Shown here: piece after piece, positions 8,613 through 17,120 of the stretch
How positions within the stretch are numbered: position 1 is the first letter of the stretch
How the letters are laid out: the number at the start of each line of letters is the position of its first letter
Assembly (NCBI RefSeq): GCF_900142065.1
Contig: NZ_FSRJ01000002.1
Location: 1 to 64,000 of the forward strand
DNA: 64,000 nt
Direction of reading: 5' to 3'
Origin: Agromyces cerinus subsp. cerinus
Lineage (GTDB): Bacteria > Actinomycetota > Actinomycetes > Actinomycetales > Microbacteriaceae
Made by a program: the position numbers and the translations under genes
The notes under the pieces: model-generated
What the model was told of the DNA's origin: nothing
What the model saw: only the letters and a program-made list of their open reading frames with translations
Database searches by the model: none

Positions 8613-9362
8613 TCACCTCGGCTCGGGGATCGCGTTGATGAGCGCGGCGAGGTCAGCGCCCGCGTCGAGGAGGGCGAGCGATCGCGTCGCGATTCGATCG
8701 AGGCGCCGTCGCAGGATTCGAGTCGCCTCGTCGGCATCCTCGAACGATTCGAACGATTCGAGCGCCCCGAGGAGCTCACGGACGGTCGGGATGCCGGTGC
8801 CGGCGTTGCGAAGCGCCACCACGATCCGGGCGGCACGAATCGCTGGGACCTCGTAGCGACGCGTTCGATGCGAGGTCACTCGATCCGGCCGGACGAGCCC
8901 CTCCTGTTCCCAGAACCGCAGCGTCGACGTGCGCACGCCGAGCGCGCCCGCGAGCTCAGTGATCGTCATCGCGTCACGATCCGGTTCGCGCTCCAGCGCC
9001 TCCGGTTCACCGCTGATCGCCATGATCGCCTGCCCGGCTCGCAACGTCTCGGCCCGTTCGCGTGCGAGCGTCGCGTGAGCGGCATCGATCGTCGCCACGC
9101 GTTCGGCGACGCCCTCGGTTCGAAACGCCGCCATCGTGCTTCGCGCGCTCACCGGGCCGGCCGCGCCGGCGAGTGCCCGGTAGCCGCGGAGAGCCGCGAC
9201 ATGGATCGGCCCGTACGAGCGGTAGCCGTTCGCGGAGCGAACGGCAGGCGGGATGACGCCGAATCGCTCCAGGTCGCGGACCTGCTGCACCGAGTAGCCC
9301 GATGCGCGGGCGACATCGATGGTCCGGAGCACGGGACCGGTGGCGCTCTCCGGCTCGTTCAT
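8613..9362 (-). CDS. Double-MerR-domain transcriptional regulator
   Basis: A 249-residue regulator with two MerR-type DNA-binding domains in one chain. The first is at about residues 12-65 (RTIDVARASGYSVQQVRDLE...GVIPPAVRSANGYRSY). The second is at about 133-190 (MTITELAGALGVRTSTLRFW...EGLVRPDRV). A helical C-terminus follows. Such tandem MerR proteins occur in actinobacteria. ATG 9362 is preferred over GTG 9383 because GTGGGG is placed well for it. Divergent from a DUF6194-like gene; the 41-bp gap carries the direct repeat 9381-9401. Confidence 0.82.
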   Translation of the reverse strand: MNEPESATGPVLRTIDVARASGYSVQQVRDLERFGVIPPAVRSANGYRSYGPIHVAALRGYRALAGAAGPVSARSTMAAFRTEGVAERVATIDAAHATLARERAETLRAGQAIMAISGEPEALEREPDRDAMTITELAGALGVRTSTLRFWEQEGLVRPDRVTSHRTRRYEVPAIRAARIVVALRNAGTGIPTVRELLGALESFESFEDADEATRILRRRLDRIATRSLALLDAGADLAALINAIPEPR

Positions 9363-9380
9363 GGCTGAACCCCACAGAAG

Positions 9381-9401
9381 CACTTGAAGGTGACACTTGA
9401 A
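9381..9401. promoter_or_regulatory. Direct repeat CACTTGAA x2, candidate MerR operator
   Basis: CACTTGAA occurs at 9381-9388 and again at 9394-9401, a 13-bp period, in the 41-bp gap between the double-MerR gene and the divergent gene at 9404. It overlaps the ribosome binding site of the latter. Two half-sites in tandem would suit a protein carrying two DNA-binding domains. The sequence is visible; the function is inferred. Confidence 0.5.
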
Positions 9402-9403
9402 CC

Positions 9404-9862
9404 ATGAGTATGCAGCAGATCATCGAGAAGGTTCGGACGTTCGACGGCGTGCTCGTGGTGCAGCCCGGGCCCGACAGCGGGCTCCCGGAGCTGGCCTGGG
9501 GTGACGCGTTCTTCTACTACGCACCCGATGGGCGGATGCCCACGAACGTGCAGCCGTACGGCACCATCGTCACCAAGGACTATCCCGACGACACCTCTTC
9601 CGAGCTCGGCGACGGCCGGTGGCGGGTGAACGTCCACGTCGGCCGCGCGACGTTCGTCGAACTCGCGGGCGAGGACCCGCGACGCCTGAGCCGAAGTCGT
9701 GACCTCGCGGCCGTCGATGTGGTGATGCCCCACCCGGTCTACGGCGAACTCGGCTGGCTCGCCGTGGTGAACCCGGGTGCCGCGACACTGGAGCTGGTCG
9801 TCCGGCTGCTCACCGAGGCGCATGCCGCAGCGCGCGCCCGTTTCGAGCGACGCCGTACCTGA
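9404..9862 (+). CDS. DUF6194-like hypothetical protein
   Basis: A 152-residue soluble protein with the pattern of the actinobacterial DUF6194 group: an MxxIIxxVxxFDGVLxxxPxP start, GDAFFYYAPDGRMPTNVQPY, TIVTKDYPDD, and a late HPVYGELGWLAVVNP segment. The function of this group is not known to me. It is divergent from the double-MerR regulator and its start region overlaps the direct repeat proposed as operator, so it is the probable target of that regulator. Confidence 0.72.
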   Translation: MSMQQIIEKVRTFDGVLVVQPGPDSGLPELAWGDAFFYYAPDGRMPTNVQPYGTIVTKDYPDDTSSELGDGRWRVNVHVGRATFVELAGEDPRRLSRSRDLAAVDVVMPHPVYGELGWLAVVNPGAATLELVVRLLTEAHAAARARFERRRT

Positions 9863-9864
9863 CC

Positions 9865-10566
9865 TCAGCCCCGCGCGAGCACCAGCGAGAACTCGATGAC
9901 CCCGTCGGGCTCGACCGAGACGAAGCCGAGGTTCGGCGCCTCGACGCCGAAGTCGGCGAAGGTGATCGGGATGCTGCCGGCGACCTGGCCGTCACCGCCG
10001 TTCCAGACCGCGTCGAGGTCGACGGTGACCGCACGCGTGACGCCCGCGAGGGTGAGCTCGCCGGTCGCCTGCACCGTCTGCACCCCGCCGACCACGGGCG
10101 TGGTGTCGACCGTGATCGGCTCGGTCAGCACGAAGGTCGCGGTGGGGAATTCGTCCGTGCGCAGGGCGGTCGAGCGGAAGTACTCGTCGCGGTTGCCCGA
10201 GTCGGTCGCGATCGACGCGACGTCGACCTCGAGCGAGGCGGCGGTCAGGCTCAGCCCGTCGACGGTGAAGGAGCCCGTCACGTCGGAGGTGCGCCCGGTC
10301 ACCGTCACGTCGGTGCCGTTCAGCATCTCGTCGACGCGGTAGCCGGCGAACGAACCGCCCGCCACGATCCACTCGCCGGTGAGATCGGATGCCTCGGTGC
10401 CCGCCTCGGCCGTCGCGGGCGGCGCCGCCGTCACCGACGGTGCCGACTCGGCCTCGCCGACGATGAGGTCGCGGTAGACGATCGGTCCTGCGATGGCGGC
10501 GGTCGCACCGAGCGCGAGCACGCCGGCGACGATCGAGGCGGTGATGATCTTCGTGCGCTTCTGCAC
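9865..10566 (-). CDS. YceI-like polyisoprenoid-binding protein, membrane-anchored or secreted
   Basis: A 233-residue protein with an N-terminal hydrophobic segment (ITASIVAGVLALGATAAIAG), a Thr/Ala/Pro linker to about residue 58, then a YceI-type lipocalin-like barrel. The YceI pattern is visible as VTGSFTVDGLSL, SGNRDEYFRSTALRTDEFP, ATGELTLAGVTRAVTVDL and FADFGVEAPNLGFVSVEP. YceI proteins bind long isoprenoid chains outside the membrane and often relate to stress or quinone handling. The start is GTG 10566 with GAGGAG upstream. The family is firm; the ligand is assumed. Confidence 0.88.
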   Translation of the reverse strand: MQKRTKIITASIVAGVLALGATAAIAGPIVYRDLIVGEAESAPSVTAAPPATAEAGTEASDLTGEWIVAGGSFAGYRVDEMLNGTDVTVTGRTSDVTGSFTVDGLSLTAASLEVDVASIATDSGNRDEYFRSTALRTDEFPTATFVLTEPITVDTTPVVGGVQTVQATGELTLAGVTRAVTVDLDAVWNGGDGQVAGSIPITFADFGVEAPNLGFVSVEPDGVIEFSLVLARG

Positions 10567-10674
10567 TGCGGCTCCTCGGGGTCGGGCTTCGAGCTTCGCC
10601 GATCACGGTATGAGAACGCAGTGAATGCGTCGCGACACTGTCGAGATGACGGCGGATGACGCAGACTGTCGTGC

Positions 10675-11181
10675 ATGAGCGACCCCGATGACGCGATCGA
10701 CTCCCACCTGCTCGGGCCGGACCTGCTGCCCACGCCGTTCACCGCCGACGAGATTCGGAACGCGAGCGGCTCGGGCACGACCATCCGCATCCTCGTCGAG
10801 GAGCCAGACGGCGGCGCGTTCGAGCGCGTCAACCGCTTCAGTGACTGCGACGACGACGGCGCGATTCTCGAACGCTGGCGCGTCGCGCCGGGCGGCGGTG
10901 TCGATGGGGAGGTCGCACGCGGCCGGGTGACGTGGCGCGAGCTGCAGGGGCACGCCGCATTCCCCGCGGCGACCACGAGCCGGCGCGAGGAGATGCTCGA
11001 TCTGCCGATCGGCCGGGTCGAGTGCCTGCGCTTCGACACTCGCGACGACGAGGCTCCGGATGCCCCGGTCGAGACGTTCTGGTTCGCCCGGGCCCTTCCG
11101 GGCATGCCGGTGCGGTTCGAATCGCCCACGCCCGCCGGAGTCGTGCGCACCACGGTGCTCGCCGTCGAGGTCGTGCGCTGA
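10675..11181 (+). CDS. Hypothetical protein
   Basis: A 168-residue acidic soluble protein with no signal or membrane segment that I do not recognise. Notable stretches are LLPTPFTADEIRNASGSGTT near the N-terminus, RGRVTWRELQGHAAFP in the middle and TFWFARALPGMPVRFE near the end. The latter arrangement recalls small actinobacterial proteins that score an ester- or lipid-like ligand, but I cannot name a family. No ribosome site is evident before the ATG. It stands alone, divergent from the YceI-like gene. Confidence 0.62.
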   Translation: MSDPDDAIDSHLLGPDLLPTPFTADEIRNASGSGTTIRILVEEPDGGAFERVNRFSDCDDDGAILERWRVAPGGGVDGEVARGRVTWRELQGHAAFPAATTSRREEMLDLPIGRVECLRFDTRDDEAPDAPVETFWFARALPGMPVRFESPTPAGVVRTTVLAVEVVR

Positions 11182-11296
11182 CGGCCGCGGGTCTCGCGGA
11201 CTCCGGCCGATTGCTGGCGGGCCACGGGGCATCCGTCTAGCGTGAGGTTCGGGGGAGATTCGGCGCGGAAGCCGGAATACCAGCCCTCTCGACAAA

Positions 11297-11317
11297 GTTG
11301 AGTTAAGTACACTCAAG
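11297..11317. promoter_or_regulatory. HAIR operator (HspR binding site) of clpB
   Basis: GTTGAGT-N7-ACTCAAG is a 13-of-14 match to the HspR-associated inverted repeat CTTGAGT-N7-ACTCAAG of actinobacteria. It lies 22 bp before the clpB start codon. HspR, with DnaK as co-repressor, keeps dnaK and clpB operons off except in heat stress. The site is seen directly; the regulator's identity follows from known HspR biology. Confidence 0.88.
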
Positions 11318-11338
11318 TTTTGAACGAAGGGAGAGCCT

Positions 11339-13505
11339 GTGGCCAACATGCAGGGTGCGCCGAGCACGCAGGAGGAGCAGAAGTCGGCGCTCGAACAGTA
11401 CGGCGTCAACCTCACCGAAATCGCGAAGGCGGGCAAGCTCGACCCCGTGATCGGGCGCGACTCCGAGATCCGCCGCGTCAGCCAGGTGCTCGCGACGCAC
11501 GAAGAACAACCCCGTGCTCATCGGCGAGCCCGGCGTCGGCAAGACCGCCGTCGTCGAAGGACTCGCCCAGCGCATCGTCGCGGGCGACGTCGCCGAGTCG
11601 CTGAAGGGCAAGCAGCTCATCTCGCTCGACATCTCGGCGCTCGTCGCCGGTGCGATGTACCGCGGCCAGTTCGAGGAGCGGCTGAAGGCCGTGCTCAAGG
11701 AGATCAACGACGCCGAGGGCGAGATCATCACCTTCGTCGACGAACTGCACCTGCTCATGGGTGCGGGCGGCGGCGAGGGATCCGTCGCGGCCTCCAACAT
11801 GCTGAAGCCCATGCTCGCCCGTGGTGAGCTGCGGCTCATCGGCGCGACCACGCTCAACGAGTACCGCGAATACATCGAGAAGGATGCCGCGCTCGAACGC
11901 CGCTTCCAGCAGGTGTACGTCGGCGAGCCGAGCGTCGAAGACACGATCGCGATCCTCCGCGGACTCAAGGGCCGCTACGAGGCCCACCACGGGGTCACGA
12001 TCTCCGACGCCGCGCTCGTGGCGGCGGCATCCCTGTCGAACCGCTACATCTCGGCGCGCCAGCTGCCCGACAAGGCGATCGACCTCGTCGACGAGGCCAT
12101 GTCGCGCCTCAAGATGGAGATCGACTCGAGCCCCGTAGAGATCGACCAGCTGAAGCGGCAGGTCGATCGCATGAAGCTCGAGGAGCTCGCCCTCAAGAAG
12201 GAGAAGGACGACGCGTCGAAGGAGCGGCTCGCGAAGCTGCGCGAGACGCTCGTCGAGCAGGAGCGCGAGCTCGCCGGCCTCGAAGCCCGCTGGGCGCGCG
12301 AGCGGATGTCGCTGAACCGCGTCGGCGAGCTGAAGAAGCAGCTCGACGAGGCCGTCACGCAGCGCGACCGCGCCATGCGCGAGGCCGACTACGCGAAGGC
12401 CTCGAAGCTCGAGTACGAGACGATCGCCCGGCTGCAGCGCGACCTCGAGGAGGCCGAGCGGGCCGAGCAGGCCCCCGATGAGCCGCGCATGGTCAACGAG
12501 CAGGTCACTGAAGAGGACATCGCCCAGGTCATCGCCGCGTGGACGGGCATCCCCGTCGGTCGGCTGCTGCAGGGAGAGACCGAGAAGCTGCTGCACCTCG
12601 AGCAGGAGCTCGGCAAGCGACTCATCGGCCAGAAGCGCGCCGTCGCGGCGGTCGCCGACTCGGTGCGCCGCTCGCGCGCCGGCATCAGCGACCCCAACCG
12701 GCCGACCGGGTCCTTCCTGTTCCTCGGCCCGACGGGCGTCGGCAAGACCGAGCTCGCGAAGGCGCTCGCGGAGTTCCTCTTCGACGACGAGCACGCCATG
12801 GTGCGCATCGACATGTCGGAGTACGGCGAGAAGTTCTCGGTCTCCCGGCTCGTGGGCGCGCCCCCCGGGTACGTCGGCTACGACCAGGGCGGCCAGCTCA
12901 CGGAGGCCGTGCGTCGTCGCCCCTACTCGGTGATCCTCTTCGACGAGGTCGAGAAGGCGCACCCCGAGGTCTTCGACGTGCTGCTGCAGGTGCTCGACGA
13001 CGGGCGTCTCACCGACGGCCAGGGCCGCACGGTGGACTTCAGGAACACCATCCTGATCCTCACGTCGAACCTCGGCTCGCAGTACCTCGTCGATCCGAGC
13101 CTCAGCTGGGACGAGAAGGAGCAGGCCGTGCTCCAGACCGTGCGGCAGGCGTTCAAGCCCGAGTTCGTGAACCGGCTCGACGACATCGTCGTGTTCTCCG
13201 CGCTCAGCGAGGAGGAGCTCGGCGAGATCGTCAACCTCTACATCGACCGGCTCTCGTCGCGGCTGCACGAGCGGCGGCTCCAGCTCGGGGTCACCCCCGA
13301 TGCCAGGGCCTGGCTCGCCGAGCGCGGATACGACCCGCTGTACGGCGCGCGGCCGCTGCGCCGGCTCATGCAGCACGAGATCGACGACCGGCTCGCCCGG
13401 GCGCTGCTCACGGGCGAGGTGCGCGACGGCGACACCGTCGTGGTCGGGCTCGCCGACGATGGCGACTCGCTCACGGTGGCACGGGCCGACGCCTCGGCCG
13501 ACTAG
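11339..13505 (+). pseudogene. clpB: ATP-dependent chaperone ClpB, frameshifted
   Basis: ClpB disaggregase without the N-terminal domain. The GTG start (AGGGAG upstream) leads straight into the linker and NBD1 ([19 protein letters not shown]). NBD1 Walker A is GEPGVGKT. The coiled-coil M domain spans roughly residues 200-330. NBD2 has [16 protein letters not shown] and [20 protein letters not shown]. The frame breaks near 11491: GTGCTCGCGACGCACG replaces the expected GTGCTCTCGCGACGCACG ([10 protein letters not shown]), a 2-base loss in a CTCTCG run. Downstream the frame is open to 13505, about 663 codons. Without correction, the product stops at 11827 and loses both ATPase sites. Sequencing error or a true lesion are both possible. 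An HspR site lies upstream. Confidence 0.88.
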
Positions 13506-13514
13506 GCGAACACC

Positions 13515-13552
13515 ACGCGGCATCCGTTCGACGCATCGAGCGGATGCCGCGT
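13515..13552. terminator. Bidirectional terminator between clpB and an MFS gene
   Basis: A perfect 12-bp stem (13515-13526 with 13541-13552) with a 14-nt loop sits between the convergent clpB and MFS genes and can serve both strands. The arms contain GGCATCC/GGATGCC, an oligomer that recurs across the window. Confidence 0.82.
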
Positions 13553-13559
13553 TCTGCTG

Positions 13560-14834
13560 TCACTCGACGGCGACGTCGCTCTCGGGCTCGGGCGCACGCA
13601 CGCCGTTCGCGCTCTCCGGGATGCGGCGCTCGAGGGCGAGCGCAAGCGCACCGATGCCGAGACAACCGATGACCATCACGGCGATGTACACCGCGTCGAG
13701 GTCGTGGTCGAGCAGCAGGCCCGCGGCGATGGGCCCCGCGATCGCGCCGCCCTGGAACGCCGCCGAGTTGATCGCGTTGTAGCGGCCGCGATTGTGGTCG
13801 GAGGCGAGGTCGTTGTAGATCGCCGGCACCGTCGGCTGCAGGAGGGTCTCGCCGAACGCGAAGACGCCCATGAACGCGAGCACGCCGATGGCCGCGGCGA
13901 GGGTGTCGGGCAGCAGCCCGGCCGCGCCGAGGATCAGCCACGAGGTCGCCCAGACGCCGGCCATCACCCACATCACCCGAGTGCGCCGCTTGCCGCTGAT
14001 CTTCGCGAGCACGGTGAACTGCAGCAGCACGATGACCGCGGTGTTCACCGCGAACGAGAGCCCGATGACGCGGGTCGAGACCTCGGCCACCTGCCGCGCA
14101 TATGCCGGGAAGCCGGCCTCCATCTGGCCGTAGCCGATGAACATGGCGATGAACGTGAGGAGCGTGAGCCACAGCACCGCGGGCTGACGGAGGATCTCGC
14201 GATAGCCACCGGCGGCGACCGACTCCTCGGTCGGCTCGGCCTGGGTGCGCACATGGCGGAGCGGGCCGAGCAGGAGCGCCATGGGGATCAGGGCGCTGGC
14301 GGCGTCGATGAGGAAGATCACGGTGAAGGTCTCGGGAGAGTCGACGTCGACGTAGAACCCGCCGATGATGCCGCCCACGCCGATGCCGAGGTTCACGAGC
14401 GCGAAGTTCACGCCGAAGTACTGCTGCCTGAGGTCGCCCGAGACGACTGCCGCGATGAGCGCGTTGAAGCCGGGCCAGGAGACGCCGAAGTTCACGCCGA
14501 TGAGCACGAGGGCGACGGCGGCGACGGCCGGATGCGTCGCGAACGCGAGCAGCGTGCAGCCGGCGATCATCGAGACGAGGCCCGCGAGCAGCACCGCCTT
14601 CGCGCCGAAGCGGTCGATGAGCGTGCCGCCGGGGCCGGTGACGATGAGCCCGACCACGGCGATGAGGCTCATGAGCGCGCCCGAGAGCCCGAGATCGAAG
14701 CCGCGCACCTCGTGCAGGTAGATGATCGTGAACGGCAGCGTGAGCCCCCGGCCGAGCGTCTGGATGGCGACGGTCGAGAGCAGCCACCGGCCCTCGGTGG
14801 GCAGGGCACCCCAGAACGTCCTCGCGCTGATCAC
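13560..14834 (-). CDS. MFS transporter
   Basis: A 424-residue, twelve-helix major facilitator protein. The loop 2-3 signature is visible (GPGGTLIDRFGAKAVLLAG), as are regular hydrophobic segments (VAAVALVLIGVNFGVSWPG, TAVIVLLQF). It resembles drug:H+ antiporters of the DHA1 type. The frame is open far upstream to 15845 without plausible protein sequence, so GTG 14834 is taken as start (MISARTFWGALPTEGR), just before similarity begins; its ribosome site is weak. Convergent with clpB. The substrate cannot be inferred. Confidence 0.82.
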   Translation of the reverse strand: MISARTFWGALPTEGRWLLSTVAIQTLGRGLTLPFTIIYLHEVRGFDLGLSGALMSLIAVVGLIVTGPGGTLIDRFGAKAVLLAGLVSMIAGCTLLAFATHPAVAAVALVLIGVNFGVSWPGFNALIAAVVSGDLRQQYFGVNFALVNLGIGVGGIIGGFYVDVDSPETFTVIFLIDAASALIPMALLLGPLRHVRTQAEPTEESVAAGGYREILRQPAVLWLTLLTFIAMFIGYGQMEAGFPAYARQVAEVSTRVIGLSFAVNTAVIVLLQFTVLAKISGKRRTRVMWVMAGVWATSWLILGAAGLLPDTLAAAIGVLAFMGVFAFGETLLQPTVPAIYNDLASDHNRGRYNAINSAAFQGGAIAGPIAAGLLLDHDLDAVYIAVMVIGCLGIGALALALERRIPESANGVRAPEPESDVAVE

Positions 14835-14949
14835 TTCAGCATTCTGTTCGAGACGGCCGACATTCCGCCACTCGCCCGGGCAGGCTCTTCCGCCGCTGCC
14901 GCTCGCAGCGCTACTGTGGCGACAGCAGTTCGATCCCGGGGGAGGCGAC

Positions 14950-15453
14950 ATGTCTGCAGTGAGTGGAGACGACATCGGCGAGGTCGTGCTGACGCACGGC
15001 CAGCGACGAGGCATCCGATTGATCGGATTGGCCGGCGTGATCGGCGGCATCCTGTTGATCGTCGTGGCGATCATCGCCTGGATCGGGGTCTCGAACCAGC
15101 TCCGCGCCGAGAACATCACGATCCCCGACGACTCCCCGTACTTCGCGGGCAAGACCGTCGACGGCCCGGTCGACGCCTTCATCCAGGCGGGCGTCATCAA
15201 CGCCCACGCGCTCGAGGCGAGCGGCGGCAAGACGTACGCCGAACTCGACCAGGACGACCCCGTGCGCGAAACCGTGATGCAGGCGTCGTTCCTCCGGGCC
15301 TCGCTCTTCACCTCGGTCGTCTCGTTCGGCGTCGCGCTCTTCGCGGCAGGGGTCGGCGTGATCTTCGTGCTCTTCGGGTGGGCGCTGCGCATGCTCGTGC
15401 CCTCGCCGGCGAGGGTGTCGGCGAGAGCCACGGCTCCGCCCGCAGCGGCCTGA
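14950..15453 (+). CDS. Small two-helix membrane protein (often mislabelled LigA)
   Basis: A 167-residue protein with two membrane segments, at about residues 22-42 (IRLIGLAGVIGGILLIVVAI) and 125-150 (SVVSFGVALFAAGVGVIFVL). The extracytoplasmic loop between them contains SPYFAGKTVDGPVDAFIQAG and the conserved SGGKTYAELDQDDPVRETVM. Actinobacterial relatives are commonly listed as aromatic ring-opening dioxygenase LigA; nothing here supports an enzyme of that kind. GGGGGAGG precedes ATG 14950. Function unknown. Confidence 0.75.
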   Translation: MSAVSGDDIGEVVLTHGQRRGIRLIGLAGVIGGILLIVVAIIAWIGVSNQLRAENITIPDDSPYFAGKTVDGPVDAFIQAGVINAHALEASGGKTYAELDQDDPVRETVMQASFLRASLFTSVVSFGVALFAAGVGVIFVLFGWALRMLVPSPARVSARATAPPAAA

Positions 15454-15495
15454 CAGTGCCCCGTCCGTTCATGAGACGGGCGTAGGCTCCCTGAC

Positions 15496-17067
15496 ATGCT
15501 GCTGGGGACAGGGGTGCAGGTCGATCGCGCACTCGTCGTCGAGACCGAGACGGGCGCGGTGCGCGGGGTGCGTCGGCACGGCGTGCGCTGCTGGCGGGGC
15601 ATCCCGTATGCGGCGTCGACGGGAGGTGCCGCTCGTTTCCGCGCCCCTCGGGCGGCTTCGGGCTGGGACGGAGTGCGCGATGCCGTCGAGTTCGGGCCCG
15701 TGGCGCCGCAGAAGCGCAAGGGACAGTTCATCGGCGCGGCGCCGGGCCTCGTGCGCAGCGAGGACTGCCTGAGCGTGAACGTGATCGCGCCCGACGAGTC
15801 GGCCGAGACGGTCGGGTCGTCCGGCCGACCGGTCATGGTGTTCATCCACGGCGGCGCCTACAGCGTCGGTTCCTCGGGGGAGTACCCCCGCCAAGGCGAA
15901 CGGCTCGTGCGCGAGCACGGCATCGTCTACGTCAGCATGAACTACCGGCTCGGAGCGCTCGGCTGGCTCGACTTCCGCACCTACTCGACGCCCGAGCGCC
16001 CGATCGAGGCGAACCTCGGGCTGCGCGACCAGGTCGCCGCCCTCGAATGGGTGCGCCGCAACATCCGCTCGTTCGGCGGCGACCCCGACCGCGTGACCCT
16101 CTTCGGCGAGTCGGCCGGGGCGAACTCGGTGACCACGCTGCTCACCGTGCCCGATGCCGAGGGCCTCTTCGCCCGCGCGATCGCGCAGAGCTCGCCGGCG
16201 AACGCCGTCTACCTGCCCGAGACGACGGCGAGATGGGCCCGCGAGTACGTGCAGCTGCTGAGCCGCGTGGTCGACGACGACGACCTCGAGAGCGAATCGG
16301 TCGAGGATGCCGCGGCGATGCTGTGCGCCGCAGACGCCATGCAGCTCGCCGAGGCGACCACCGCCCTCACGATCCGCACCCCCGACCAAGATCCCGGCAC
16401 GATCAGCCTCGCGCCCGTCATCGACGGCGAGTTCCTGCCGCACCGTCCGCTCGACGCGTTCCGCGACGGGCTCGCGCACCGGGTGCCGCTCATCATCGGC
16501 ACCAACGATCGCGAGGGATCGCTCTTCGAGGGGCGCATCAGCATCCTGCCCACGACGAAGCCGCGCATCCGCGCGATCTTCGCGAACACGAGGAAGAAGT
16601 CGCGCAAGGCCATCAAGCGTCAGTATCCGGGACTGCCAGAGCGACGGCCGGCGGCCGACTTCGCCGGCGACTTCACGTTCTGGTTCCCGTCGGTGAAGGT
16701 GGCGGAACGGCATGCGCGGTATGCACCGACGCACATGTACCGATTCGATGCGGCGCCGCGGATGCCGCGGCTCCTCGGTCTCGATGCGACCCACGGTCTC
16801 GAGCTCTTCGCGCTCTTCGAGAAGTTCGACACGCTGACGGGTGCGGGGCTCACGATGCTCGGCGGGCGTCGCATGTTCCGTGCGGTCGGGCGGCGCATGC
16901 AGGCGCACTGGGTCGCGTTCGCGGCATCCGGTGCGCCGCTCGACGACTGGCCGCGCTACGACGAGGTGGTCAGGCGCACCCTCGTCTTCGACCGGACCGA
17001 CCGCATCGAACTCGACCCGCGGCGCGACAAGCGGCTCGCCTGGCAGGAGTTCGTGCCGCACGTGTGA
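15496..17067 (+). CDS. Type-B carboxylesterase/lipase
   Basis: A 523-residue alpha/beta-hydrolase of the carboxylesterase type B family. The oxyanion hole is HGG (118-120), the nucleophile is S206 in GESAGAN, and the acid/base residues lie in the C-terminal half, with a likely His in LDATHGLELF. Conserved EDCLSVNV (residues 89-96) supports the family. No signal peptide, so cytoplasmic ester hydrolysis is likely. ATG 15496 has a poor ribosome site; GTG 15514 (VQVDRALVVETETG) is an equally good start. It stands alone with unknown substrate. Confidence 0.88.
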   Translation: MLLGTGVQVDRALVVETETGAVRGVRRHGVRCWRGIPYAASTGGAARFRAPRAASGWDGVRDAVEFGPVAPQKRKGQFIGAAPGLVRSEDCLSVNVIAPDESAETVGSSGRPVMVFIHGGAYSVGSSGEYPRQGERLVREHGIVYVSMNYRLGALGWLDFRTYSTPERPIEANLGLRDQVAALEWVRRNIRSFGGDPDRVTLFGESAGANSVTTLLTVPDAEGLFARAIAQSSPANAVYLPETTARWAREYVQLLSRVVDDDDLESESVEDAAAMLCAADAMQLAEATTALTIRTPDQDPGTISLAPVIDGEFLPHRPLDAFRDGLAHRVPLIIGTNDREGSLFEGRISILPTTKPRIRAIFANTRKKSRKAIKRQYPGLPERRPAADFAGDFTFWFPSVKVAERHARYAPTHMYRFDAAPRMPRLLGLDATHGLELFALFEKFDTLTGAGLTMLGGRRMFRAVGRRMQAHWVAFAASGAPLDDWPRYDEVVRRTLVFDRTDRIELDPRRDKRLAWQEFVPHV

Positions 17068-17120
17068 GTCCGGGCAGGTTCGACCGCCGCAGCCGGGGGC
17101 AGCGCGCGTAGGCTCGGAGC

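Noticed and set aside
11339-11827. Programmed ribosomal frameshifting in clpB
   Set aside because: No slippery heptamer or downstream stimulator is visible, and the pattern is exactly a 2-base loss from a CTCTCG run.
11478-13523. A 681-codon open frame antisense to clpB
   Set aside because: It mirrors clpB codons, has no recognisable domain, and clpB is clearly conserved on the other strand.
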